A stretch of 64,000 bases of DNA from CADEED01 sp043747835. Its GTDB lineage: Bacteria; Pseudomonadota; Gammaproteobacteria; Steroidobacterales; Steroidobacteraceae. Shown here in pieces: positions 45,060 to 52,511 of this stretch. The notes under the pieces are model-generated. The model saw only the letters and a program-made list of their open reading frames with translations. It did not search any database and was not told the DNA's origin. The translations under genes were made by a program, and so were the position numbers. The DNA is taken from contig JAYTOK010000153.1 in the NCBI GenBank assembly GCA_043747835.1, forward strand, positions 1 through 64,000, written 5' to 3'. How positions within the stretch are numbered: the first letter of the stretch is position 1; every line of letters starts with the position of its first letter.

Positions 45060-45530
45060 CTAACAATCCTTGCGCGTGTACACAACCGCGATCGTGAAAC
45101 CTTGGAAATACCAGCTAAAGGGGAGCAGCTCGGCGCGCAGTCCGTGAAGCTCGGCGAAGGCGCAGCAATCCTCGAACGACGCATAGCTATGGCTAACTAG
45201 CGCGACGGGACGACCTCGACCCGGCCCAATGGCAAACGCGTCGGCGTGGTCGAGCCACGGATAGTGAGTTTCGTAGTCAGGCAGTCGCAACCACTTGCCG
45301 GCTTTAAGCTTGCGAAGATCGACGGTCCGAGGGATCAAGCGCCATCCACGCTCGCGGGCGAAAATCTCGCGGGCCTGTCTTCGCAGTGCGAAAAGATTTT
45401 GCCAACCGGCCTCGGTGCGGTTGAACGCCCGCCGCCGCTCGCGCGTGCCCAACTCGAATTTATTCTCGACGGCGCTGGCGGCGTCGATCTCCGCGCGCGC
45501 GGCTACGATTTGTTGTTCGAGCGCGTTCAT
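45060..45530 (-). CDS. Unknown element protein, 156 residues
   Basis: Starts MNALEQQIVAARAEIDA with a helical, coiled-coil-like first half; the second half has LPDYETHYPWLDHADAF and LVSHSYASFEDCCAFAELHGL, with no family recognised. Its ATG overlaps the upstream stop by 4 bases and its stop abuts the primase start, so it belongs to the replication operon. Confidence 0.6.
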   Translation of the reverse strand: MNALEQQIVAARAEIDAASAVENKFELGTRERRRAFNRTEAGWQNLFALRRQAREIFARERGWRLIPRTVDLRKLKAGKWLRLPDYETHYPWLDHADAFAIGPGRGRPVALVSHSYASFEDCCAFAELHGLRAELLPFSWYFQGFTIAVVYTRKDC

Positions 45531-45748
45531 ACGTGGTCTCGCAGTGCGGCCGTCGGCTCCGCGCGAAAGACCGTGACGCGATGCCCAAGCACGTACCGAG
45601 CAAGCTCGCGCGCAGATTTTTCGGCGGCAGCCTGCGTCGCAAACTGTTCGGTGCGACGCGGTCGCCCGTCGACGGCCACAAAATAGAAATGCTTGGGGAG
45701 CGCCGCAGGGACCAACGCCGGAGCGGTGTAGAACTTCGCGCCTTTCAT
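45527..45748 (-). CDS. Small unknown element protein, 73 residues
   Basis: MKGAKFYTAPALVPAALP start; a short alpha/beta protein with FYFVAVDGRPRRTEQF. Overlaps both neighbours by 4 bases (ATGA), which supports that it is translated. The next upstream protein has a similar VQCIGRRPPRVVHTT segment, so the two may be distant relatives. Confidence 0.55.
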   Translation of the reverse strand: MKGAKFYTAPALVPAALPKHFYFVAVDGRPRRTEQFATQAAAEKSARELARYVLGHRVTVFRAEPTAALRDHV

Positions 45749-46026
45749 GATCGGGTCGCCTCGCCGTTGCTAAACGAAGCGACAAAGCGACTCTCGCGCA
45801 CTTGGAATATGAGGCCGTGATTGCCGGGTAGTTCGGACAGTCGACGGCACTCGGCGAGCGCCGATTCTTTGGTCGTATGCACGACGCGCGGCGGCCGTCG
45901 GCCGATGCATTGGACCCACCAAACCGGCACGGGGCGGCCACGTTGAGACGCCTGTAGTTTTAGCAGCGGCCGTCGTGTAGAGTTTTCGGCGTTGATCACG
46001 TTCATTCTCTCCAGCGGCCCGCTCAT
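45745..46026 (-). CDS. Small unknown element protein, 93 residues
   Basis: Starts at 46026 in ATGA overlap with the upstream gene; an internal ATG (MNVINAEN) is an alternative. WWVQCIGRRPPRVVHTTKESALAECRRLSEL resembles the 73-residue neighbour in layout. Function unknown. Confidence 0.55.
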   Translation of the reverse strand: MSGPLERMNVINAENSTRRPLLKLQASQRGRPVPVWWVQCIGRRPPRVVHTTKESALAECRRLSELPGNHGLIFQVRESRFVASFSNGEATRS

Positions 46027-46346
46027 TGCGGGCCGTTCTTATTTGCGAGCTGGCGTTTGAGCCATGCCCGATTGCGGCGCAGATACCTTGCAAACGATTC
46101 GAGGTTGTCGACGTGGTCGCTTAGCGACGCGGCTTGCTCGGGCGTCGAGCGCTCCATTGCGAGCGCGAGTTGTCGTTCGATGTCTGCTTCGCAAATCGCC
46201 CCGGTGAGCAACGGCCGACAGCCGAATTGCAGATAGCTGCGCAGTTGCTTCGCACGCCGGTCTTTGGCGTGCAGCACGCGTGCGCTTCGATTCGCGATGT
46301 CGCGTTTCGAGCTGCGTACGGCGGTCGGGAAAGCGCGGGCGGGCAC
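46023..46346 (-). CDS. Small helical element protein
   Basis: About 107 residues from a GTG at 46346, 2 bases after the AlpA-like stop; the frame is open to an ATG-independent start at 46406 that would overlap that gene. Basic N-terminus, then AICEADIERQLALAMERST and a basic end (NRAWLKRQLANKN). No family recognised. Confidence 0.5.
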   Translation of the reverse strand: MPARAFPTAVRSSKRDIANRSARVLHAKDRRAKQLRSYLQFGCRPLLTGAICEADIERQLALAMERSTPEQAASLSDHVDNLESFARYLRRNRAWLKRQLANKNGPQ

Positions 46347-46348
46347 GG

Positions 46349-46576
46349 TTAGCTCGCGGCGCTGCCGGGACGCGGGCCTACGCCACGCGGAAGGCGCTCG
46401 ACCCACGCGAGCACTTCGGATTCTTTCCAGACCGTACAGTGCGAGCTGATCGAGAGGGGCTGCGGGAATTCGCCACGCGCGACCCGCGCGTAAATCGCGG
46501 TGCGACCGAGGGTCGTTAGCTTCGTGACGTCGGGAAGCCGCAAGAGGCGGCCGGTATCGGCGGGTTGAGCTGACAT
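46349..46576 (-). CDS. AlpA-like HTH regulator/excisionase
   Basis: 75 residues with the AlpA/MerR-like winged helix pattern: LLRLPDVTKLTTLGRTAIYARVARGEFPQPL followed by VWKESEVLAWVERLP. AlpA proteins control integrase expression and induction in P4-like and PICI-like elements. First gene of the replication side of the element. Confidence 0.85.
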   Translation of the reverse strand: MSAQPADTGRLLRLPDVTKLTTLGRTAIYARVARGEFPQPLSISSHCTVWKESEVLAWVERLPRGVGPRPGSAAS

Positions 46577-46665
46577 GCCTTATTCACCAAGTGGAGGGAA
46601 CAGGCCGTCATTGTGGAATCGAGTGCGCGCTCAGCGCATTCGTGGATAGTTAGGGTCGGGGGAAT

Positions 46666-47289
46666 TTATCCACGTGCGTGCGGGGATTTGAGCCGCAAAT
46701 ACTCGCGCAACCGGGCAACTTTCGCGGGGTCGACCTCGTGCGCTCTCAGGAACGCCAGTACGGGCGCGCTCGGCGCACCGTCGGCATTGATCGGCCAACC
46801 CGGAAACGCCCACAGAAAACGCTCTCCGAGCTGCGCACGGCCCTTCCCTTCCATTTCCTTGAAAACGCGTGCGCGGTTTTTCTGCGCGAGTTTTCGCACG
46901 CTCGCGGCAGCGGCCGGAGCTTTGAGCAATGGATTGCTTTTCACGACGGCGAGCGCTTCCGAGTCGTCGGCCAGCCGCTCGGCGCACGCGCGGATGTACC
47001 AGTAGACGAACGCGACGTTGAAGCCGTCGCGCTTCGGCTTCGTGCGCTTGTCCTGTCGAAATAGTTTGTTAGCCGGCTCGCCTCGTCGAATGGCGAGCAA
47101 GATCGAGCCGAGTTCACGCGCGATCGAGGGGTCGATTTCTCCCGTTTTCCCGCGCAATAGAAGGTCCGTGCCAATGGTCGGCAGTTTGGCGAGAAGGCGA
47201 TCGGACGCGGGCGAAGCGGACAACGCGCCGAGCCACGCATCCTCGTGCACGCCGAAGAGAGTCGCCTGTCGTTTCGCTTTCGTGATCAC
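46666..47289 (-). CDS. Unknown protein coupled to the integrase
   Basis: 207 residues from a GTG at 47289 that overlaps the integrase stop as GTGA; a longer frame to 47361 would overlap the integrase by 75 bases and is less likely. Helical and basic (KLFRQDKRTKPKRDGFNVAF; SVRKLAQKNRARVFKEM). I do not recognise a family; it may assist recombination or regulate the element. Confidence 0.65.
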   Translation of the reverse strand: MITKAKRQATLFGVHEDAWLGALSASPASDRLLAKLPTIGTDLLLRGKTGEIDPSIARELGSILLAIRRGEPANKLFRQDKRTKPKRDGFNVAFVYWYIRACAERLADDSEALAVVKSNPLLKAPAAAASVRKLAQKNRARVFKEMEGKGRAQLGERFLWAFPGWPINADGAPSAPVLAFLRAHEVDPAKVARLREYLRLKSPHARG

Positions 47290-48599
47290 TTCTTCGCCTT
47301 CCGACCTTTCGGCGCGGCGGCTTTCTTCGAGCCTTTGAGTTCGTCTAGATAGTCCGCCCAAAACAGCATGAGCGCGCGGCGTTCCGGCAGGAGGTCGGAT
47401 TGGTCGTACGCTTGCTCGGTGCTACTCCCGATTCGGTGCCCGAGCTGCAATTCGATATGCACACGATCGCGGCCGAGTTCGCGAAGGCGCGTGCTCGCCA
47501 CGGTGCGGAACCCGTGCCACGTCATCGTGTCGCCGTCGTAGCCCATGCGTCGCAGCGCGGCCGTTATCGCGTTCTCGCTGAGTGGGCGCGCTCGGCTCGT
47601 GAGCGACGGAAACACCAGCCCGTCGGGGCCAGTGAGCGCGCTTAGTTTCTTGAGGATCGACACGGCCTGCGGGGCGAGCGGCACAATGTGTTCGCGTCGC
47701 ATCTTCGTGCGGCTTGCGGGTATGCGCCACGCGGGCTCTTTGCCCTCCAGGTTGAATTCGGACCAATGAGCCGCGCGCAGCTCGCCGGGCCGAACGAACA
47801 GCAACGGCGCGAGCTTCATTGCGGCTTCGGTCGTGGGCTGGCCCTCGAACCCGTCGATCGCCCGCAGCAATTCACCGAGCTTGCGAGGCTCAGTAATCGC
47901 CGGGTGATGCCGAACCGTCAGCGCGGGTATCGACTCGTCCTCGTCCTTGCTGTCGCGGAAATCTGTCGCGGGGTTGTGGGTCACGAGCCCCTTCCCCGAG
48001 GCGTAGCGGAATACCCGGCCGAGTCGGTCGAGCATGCGCCGGGCCGTCTCGATCTTGCCGTGGCGCGTGAGCGTTGCGAGCACCGTCGCGATGTCGTTTT
48101 TCGTGATCGCCTTGATTGGGCGAGCGCCGAGCGCTTGCAGGGGGTGCGGCGCTTCGGCCTTCTCGCGATACGCGTCGAGGTTCAAAAGCCATTGGGTTTT
48201 GACGATCGTCGCGTTCGACAACGGCCCGTGTTTGGTGCCCTTTTTCTGGAATGCCTCGAACCATCGCTCGGCGACGGCAGCAAACGTGTTCTCGCCCGCC
48301 GCGCGCGCGGCATGGCGCTCGGCGCGACGCTCGGCAACGGGGTCGGAACCGTCGGCAATGAGGCGTCGCGCGTCGTCGCGTCGCTTGCGGGCCATCTTCA
48401 ACGTGATCGTCGGATATTCCCCGAGCCCGACCATGTTCTCGGCACCGGAGAGCCTGCGATATCTGAGACGCCACAAGCGGCTTCCGGCCTCGGTGACGAG
48501 CAGATGCAGCCCCGCGCCGTCGCTCAGCTTGTAGGGCGTCTCACGCGGTTTGGCGGCCTTAATGTCCGCATCCGTGAGCTGATTGATTCCTCGCGCCAT
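47286..48599 (-). CDS. Tyrosine-type site-specific integrase (P4-like, DUF4102 N-terminus)
   Basis: 437 residues from MARGINQLTDADI at 48599, the family start; the open frame extends upstream to 48710. The arm-binding domain has KLSDGAGLHLLV and RLRYRRLSGAENMVGLGEYP. Catalytic residues: Arg in RPGELRAAHW, HGFR in WHGFRTVASTRL, and the nucleophile Tyr in EQAYDQSD. It integrates the element into tRNA-Arg, beside which it lies, in the usual orientation. Confidence 0.96.
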   Translation of the reverse strand: MARGINQLTDADIKAAKPRETPYKLSDGAGLHLLVTEAGSRLWRLRYRRLSGAENMVGLGEYPTITLKMARKRRDDARRLIADGSDPVAERRAERHAARAAGENTFAAVAERWFEAFQKKGTKHGPLSNATIVKTQWLLNLDAYREKAEAPHPLQALGARPIKAITKNDIATVLATLTRHGKIETARRMLDRLGRVFRYASGKGLVTHNPATDFRDSKDEDESIPALTVRHHPAITEPRKLGELLRAIDGFEGQPTTEAAMKLAPLLFVRPGELRAAHWSEFNLEGKEPAWRIPASRTKMRREHIVPLAPQAVSILKKLSALTGPDGLVFPSLTSRARPLSENAITAALRRMGYDGDTMTWHGFRTVASTRLRELGRDRVHIELQLGHRIGSSTEQAYDQSDLLPERRALMLFWADYLDELKGSKKAAAPKGRKAKK

Positions 48600-48756
48600 G
48601 ATCGTACCCGCAGTCCGTGTAGATACCCTCGACCATACCCGCAAGGGGTAGACGCTGTCCACGGAGGGCGGCGGACGCTGCGGGAGCATGTTTTCCGCCT
48701 TTTCAGCCACTTACCGCTGCGAGGCGGAGGTCGGCGGAGTGTGGCGGATTGGGTAT

Positions 48757-48832
48757 TGGCGCCCCCGGCCGGAGTTGAACCGACGACCTACCGCTTAGGA
48801 GGCGGTCGCTCTATCCACTGAGCTACGGGGGC
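48757..48832 (-). tRNA. tRNA-Arg(CCT), integration target
   Basis: Minus strand: acceptor GCCCCCG/CGGGGGC with discriminator G, encoded CCA, D-arm GCTCAGTGGATAGAGC, anticodon loop CTCCTAA (anticodon CCT), T-arm GTCGGTTCAACTCCGGC. The last 24 bases double as the proximal attachment site, and integration leaves the tRNA intact. Confidence 0.96.
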
Positions 48833-48916
48833 AACGGCGGGAGTTTAAACGGAGCGGCTGACCAACTCACGGAGGGAGTCGATGCGCGCGACGGCGCGCG
48901 AGCGCCAGGGGGAAAT

Positions 48917-48992
<76 letters not shown>

Positions 48993-49089
48993 ACACGTTG
49001 AATCCCTCTGACTTAGGACCCGTCAGAGGCGCGGGATTCTAAAGATCGGCACTGGCCCGGGCAAGCAAAACTCTCTTAATATCCGGCAC

Positions 49090-49539
49090 ATGCTCGACAT
49101 CGGCCAACAAGCACCACAGTTCACGCTCCCCGACCAGGACGGACACGACATTTCCCTGTCGAGCCTGCTCAAGGACGGGCCAGCAATCCTTTACTTCTAC
49201 CCGGCCGATTTCACGCCGGGCTGCACGCGCGAGGCCTGTTCCATCCGCGACTTGCACAAGGAACTGACCCAGGTCGGACTGACCGTCGCCGGCATCAGCC
49301 CCCAGTCCCCGGACTCGCATAAGCGTTTTCGCGAGAAGCACGGGCTGCGCTTCACGCTGCTGGCCGACGAGACCAAGGAAGTCATCAAGATGTTCGGGGT
49401 CGACGGACCGCTGGGCTTCTGGGTTCAGCGCGTGACGTTCCTGATCGATCAGAAGCGGGACGTCATCGGGCGCGTGAAGGCGCACTTCTCGATCGCGGAG
49501 CACGAAGAGTTCATCCGGAAGGCGATCGCGGCAAGGTGA
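49090..49539 (+). CDS. bcp: Thioredoxin-dependent peroxiredoxin, Bcp/PrxQ type
   Basis: 149-residue thiol peroxidase reducing hydrogen and organic peroxides. FYPADFTPGCTREACSIRD carries the peroxidatic Cys and a second Cys five residues later, the PrxQ arrangement. GISPQSPDSHKRFREKHGLRFTLLAD is the typical continuation. Diverges from the tRNA pair. Confidence 0.92.
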   Translation: MLDIGQQAPQFTLPDQDGHDISLSSLLKDGPAILYFYPADFTPGCTREACSIRDLHKELTQVGLTVAGISPQSPDSHKRFREKHGLRFTLLADETKEVIKMFGVDGPLGFWVQRVTFLIDQKRDVIGRVKAHFSIAEHEEFIRKAIAAR

Positions 49540-49542
49540 AAT

Positions 49543-49625
49543 GGGGACATTCCCCGTTTCCTAGCAAAAGGGGACGGGCCTCAAGAAGGCCCCTCCCCTT
49601 TTGCTAGGAAACGGGGAATGTCCCC
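49543..49625. repeat. Long REP-like hairpin between convergent genes, GGGGACATTCCCC family
   Basis: 49543-49580 and 49588-49625 form an almost perfect inverted repeat of about 38 bases around a short loop, with one visible mismatch. The arms begin GGGGACATTCCCCG. It directly follows the peroxiredoxin stop and touches the stop codon (TAG, 49625-49627) of the histidine phosphatase. It could end both transcripts. Confidence 0.8.
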
Positions 49626-50215
49626 TAGTACTTCATGCGAAGCACCGACGCCTCGCCAATCGTCGGCACGCTCACGATATAAATCGTGTCGAACTCCTCG
49701 TCCGAGAACAGCGGCACGTGCTCCTCATCCGCCAGCGCGCGCACGATGTCCGGCACGGTGTTGCTGTGGCCAACAACGAGCGCGATCCCTCCCCGGTTCT
49801 CGCTCAACGCGCGCCGGGCGGTTTCCGACGGGGTCTCGTTGGGCTTCGCGATCTCGGGTTTGATGTCGAGACGCTGCGCGAGCGTCGCGGCGGTCTGCTG
49901 TGTGCGCCGCGTGTCCGTCACGTAGATCCGCTCGATCCGCCCGAACTCCACGGCGTCGCCGAACATCTGCGCCAGCCGCTCGGCGCGCAGCTCGCCAGGC
50001 GGGGACAGCGGCGAATCGGAAATGCTGTTGATCTGCTTCTCGGCGTGACGCAGCACGATGATCGTGGTCGTGGTCGCCGACTTCCAGTAGATGAACGCCG
50101 CGACGATGAACGCGAGTCCGAACCACGCTAACAACCACAGCGGCGCGAGAAACGTGCGTCGGCGACGCGTGAGCGACGGGGTTTCGGGCGGCGGCAGTTC
50201 GATGGGTTCGGTCAT
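49625..50215 (-). CDS. Membrane-anchored histidine phosphatase family protein
   Basis: 196 residues. One TM at about 23-45 (LAPLWLLAWFGLAFIVAAFI) then a phosphoglycerate-mutase-like domain: IIVLRHAEKQIN carries the phospho-His, DTRRTQQTAATLAQRL the second Arg, and LVVGHSNTVPDIV the second His. The active domain is probably periplasmic. The start at 50215 overlaps the regulator gene's stop by 4 bases. Substrate unknown. Confidence 0.87.
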   Translation of the reverse strand: MTEPIELPPPETPSLTRRRRTFLAPLWLLAWFGLAFIVAAFIYWKSATTTTIIVLRHAEKQINSISDSPLSPPGELRAERLAQMFGDAVEFGRIERIYVTDTRRTQQTAATLAQRLDIKPEIAKPNETPSETARRALSENRGGIALVVGHSNTVPDIVRALADEEHVPLFSDEEFDTIYIVSVPTIGEASVLRMKY

Positions 50216-51126
50216 TGGCGTCCGGATGATAAGCCCATTCGCTGCGTCAGTGCCTGCCGGCGAAACGCGCGAGGCGATGCGCCGGCATGACGCTTGAAGA
50301 ACCGGCAGAAGTAAGCGGCATCGCGGAAACCGAGCTCGCCCGCGAGTCGCGCGATGGGGATGTCGACATAGATGAGCCGGCGCCGCGCCTCGAGCGCGAG
50401 CCGCTGGGCTAACACGCGCGAGGCGGAGTGCCCGCATTGCTCGCGACACAGCCGGTTCAACCTTCCTGCCGTCATGCCGAGCTGGCGCGCATACCGCGTT
50501 ACGTTCCATTGCTCCTGGTAGTGAGCCTCGGCGAGCGCGCGAAACTTGAGCCAGGCGCGCTGCTGGGTGGGCGCGCGCAACCGGTTGACGTGGGACACAT
50601 GCCGCGCGAGCAGCCAGAGGATGCTGTTCGCGAGCCAACCCGTGATCGGCGCGCGCTCGGCATCGGCTTCGTGGAACTCGGCGAGCAAACGATCGAACAA
50701 TCCCTCGAGGCGTTGCGCGAAAACGGCGTCGTCACCCAGCACGCCGACGAAATGCTCCGAGAACACGGCCTGCAACAACGCGCGTATTTCCACGTCGGCC
50801 GCGGCCGGGATGCTCTCGGCGGGCAACGAGAGGATGAAGCCGATCGTGGCGGCGCTGAACTGAAACGCGTGCACGGTGCCGGGAGGAATGATCGCGATGG
50901 CCGGACCGTCGACGTCGGCGTTGGCTTCATCGACATGGATGGAAGCGGGACCCCGCGCGATGAACAGCACCTGGCAGAGGTGGGAATGCCGGTGCGGCGC
51001 GATCTCCCAGCGGTAGCGCCGTGAGCGCGACTGGATGTCTTCAATGTGCAAGTGGAGTTCGGCGCCGGGCGCGGCGCGCTCGCCGTACAGCGCGAACTCC
51101 TGCACTTTCGCTTGGGGACGTTTCAT
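50212..51126 (-). CDS. AraC-family transcriptional regulator, PobR-like
   Basis: 304 residues. N-terminal cupin-type effector domain (HRHSHLCQVLFIARGPASIHVD) and two C-terminal HTH motifs (NVTRYARQLGMTAGRLNRLCREQCGHSA; PIARLAGELGFRDAAYFCRFFKRHAGASPRAFR). The layout matches PobR-type activators of aromatic-acid genes. It is divergent from a P450 gene 88 bases away, so it may control it. Confidence 0.88.
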   Translation of the reverse strand: MKRPQAKVQEFALYGERAAPGAELHLHIEDIQSRSRRYRWEIAPHRHSHLCQVLFIARGPASIHVDEANADVDGPAIAIIPPGTVHAFQFSAATIGFILSLPAESIPAAADVEIRALLQAVFSEHFVGVLGDDAVFAQRLEGLFDRLLAEFHEADAERAPITGWLANSILWLLARHVSHVNRLRAPTQQRAWLKFRALAEAHYQEQWNVTRYARQLGMTAGRLNRLCREQCGHSASRVLAQRLALEARRRLIYVDIPIARLAGELGFRDAAYFCRFFKRHAGASPRAFRRQALTQRMGLSSGRQ

Positions 51127-51213
51127 GGTCGCCGGCCGTTTTGTCACAAAAGTACAAGTTTTTCCACTGAGCGGTGCCGGGGAAAGGGTTCGGGGGTCGC
51201 TACCTTCTGCGTC

Positions 51214-52434
51214 ATGGGGGCAATCGAGTTCGATCCATTTTCTCCGGCCGTGGACGCGGACCCGTTTCCCAGCTACCGCCGTTTGCGCGACGAGGCGCCC
51301 TGCTTCTGGAGCGCGCCCGCCGAGATGTGGGTGCTTACGCGCTACGCCGATGTCTTCGCCGCGCTCAAGGACTGGAAGGTCTACTCCTCCGCGTCGGGCA
51401 ACATGATGACGGAGCTGCCGGACCGCGCCGGCGCCACGCTCGGCACCACCGACCCTCCGCGTCACGACCGCTTGCGCGCGTTGATCTCGGCCGCGTTCAT
51501 GAAGCGCAATGTCGAGATGATGGGCGAGTCGATCCGCGAGATCGCGCGCGACGCGCTTGGGGACATCGCGGGCCGGGAGCGCTTCGATTTCATCGGGGAT
51601 TTTTCCAGCAAGGTCACCGCGAGGATCCTGTTTCGCATGCTCGGGCTGCCGCCAGGCGACGATCAACTCGTGCGTTCGAAGGCCGTACTCATGGTGCAGT
51701 CGGATCCGGTGACCCGGCGAAAGGGACCGGAACATCTCGCGGCATATGAATGGATGCTGGAGTTCGCGGGGCGGATCGTTGCGGAGCGGCGTGCACGCCC
51801 GGGCGATGATCTGGTTTCGCAATTGGTGCTGGCGGAGATCGACGGGGAGCGGTTGCTCGAGCGCGAGGTGTTGCTGACGACGACGACGCTGATCATGGCG
51901 GGGATCGAGTCGTTAGGCGGGTTCGCGGCGATGTTCGCGTTGAATCTGGCGGATCACGGCATTGCGCGACGGCGCCTGGTCGCGGAGCCGATGCTGATTC
52001 CGCAGGCGATCGAAGAGTCGTTGCGGTTCAACACGTCGGGTCAGCGGTTCAAACGGCGGCTGCAACAGGATGTGACGCTGCACGGGGAGACGATGCGCGC
52101 GGGTCAGTTCGTGTGTCTGGCGTACGGAGCGGCGAATCGCGATGAGCGGCAGTTTCCGGACGCGGATGTTTACGACATCGACCGCAAGCCGCGCGGGCAT
52201 CTCGGGTTTGGAGGCGGGGTGCATGCGTGCCTCGGCGCGTCGATCGCGCGGCTGTCGCTGACGATCGTGTTCGAGGAGTTCCTGGCGCGGTTTTCGGAAT
52301 TCCGCCGGGCGGATGAGAAGCTGGACTGGGTGCCGTCGAGCACGTTTCGCAGTCCGGTGAGATTGGAATTGGGGATTGGCCCCAAAAGCCACTTTGGGGC
52401 CAATCCCCAAATCGGCATGGAACCCTCTCGCTGA
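51214..52434 (+). CDS. Cytochrome P450
   Basis: 406 residues, bacterial class I P450. The haem loop FGGGVHACLGASIAR has the axial Cys. The K-helix is EESLRF (ExxR form shifted: EESLR). The I-helix reads IMAGIESLGG, so the usual acid-alcohol pair Asp/Glu-Thr is Glu-Ser. The last 21 residues (from 386, LGIGPKSHFGANPQ...) are encoded by an inserted REP palindrome. No ferredoxin gene is adjacent. Substrate unknown. Confidence 0.9.
   Translation: MGAIEFDPFSPAVDADPFPSYRRLRDEAPCFWSAPAEMWVLTRYADVFAALKDWKVYSSASGNMMTELPDRAGATLGTTDPPRHDRLRALISAAFMKRNVEMMGESIREIARDALGDIAGRERFDFIGDFSSKVTARILFRMLGLPPGDDQLVRSKAVLMVQSDPVTRRKGPEHLAAYEWMLEFAGRIVAERRARPGDDLVSQLVLAEIDGERLLEREVLLTTTTLIMAGIESLGGFAAMFALNLADHGIARRRLVAEPMLIPQAIEESLRFNTSGQRFKRRLQQDVTLHGETMRAGQFVCLAYGAANRDERQFPDADVYDIDRKPRGHLGFGGGVHACLGASIARLSLTIVFEEFLARFSEFRRADEKLDWVPSSTFRSPVRLELGIGPKSHFGANPQIGMEPSR
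52369..52410. repeat. REP-like perfect palindrome inside the P450 3' end
   Basis: TTGGGGATTGGCCCCAAA (52369-52386) and its exact reverse complement (52393-52410) around a 6-base spacer. The arm is identical to the 18-base core at 20323-20340. It is translated as part of the P450. Confidence 0.85.
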
Positions 52435-52441
52435 ATGGAAA

Positions 52442-52460
52442 AGGGGGCCCGAAGCCCCCT
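52442..52460 (-). terminator. Rho-independent terminator between convergent genes
   Basis: AGGGGGC (52442-52448) pairs with GCCCCCT (52454-52460), loop of 5. On the minus strand it is followed by TTTTCC, so it fits the end of the GH43 transcript; it may also serve the P450 gene. Confidence 0.6.
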
Positions 52461-52511
52461 CTCGTTCAAGCACATCTGGCACCGCTTCCCGGAAACGGTG
52501 CCTAACGCCAA

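Larger units (their letters stand above)
35477..48780. mobile_element. tRNA-Arg-integrated phage-satellite-like element, about 13.3 kb
   Basis: A 24-bp sequence at 48757-48780, the CCA end and T-arm of tRNA-Arg(CCT), is repeated exactly at 35477-35500, giving left and right attachment sites. The integrase lies beside the intact tRNA. All genes are on the minus strand with many 4-base overlaps. Content: integrase, AlpA-type regulator, prim-pol/VapE replication protein, iteron-like tract, TerS and TerL, small unknown genes and a PIN plus XRE-ImmA pair. No portal, capsid, tail or lysis genes are recognised, so a satellite is more likely than a prophage; a deleted prophage is the alternative. Confidence 0.88.

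Noticed and set aside
35477..48780. Complete prophage
   Set aside because: Only terminase genes are recognisable among phage morphogenesis genes; portal, capsid, tail and lysis genes are not seen, and 13 kb is too short for them.
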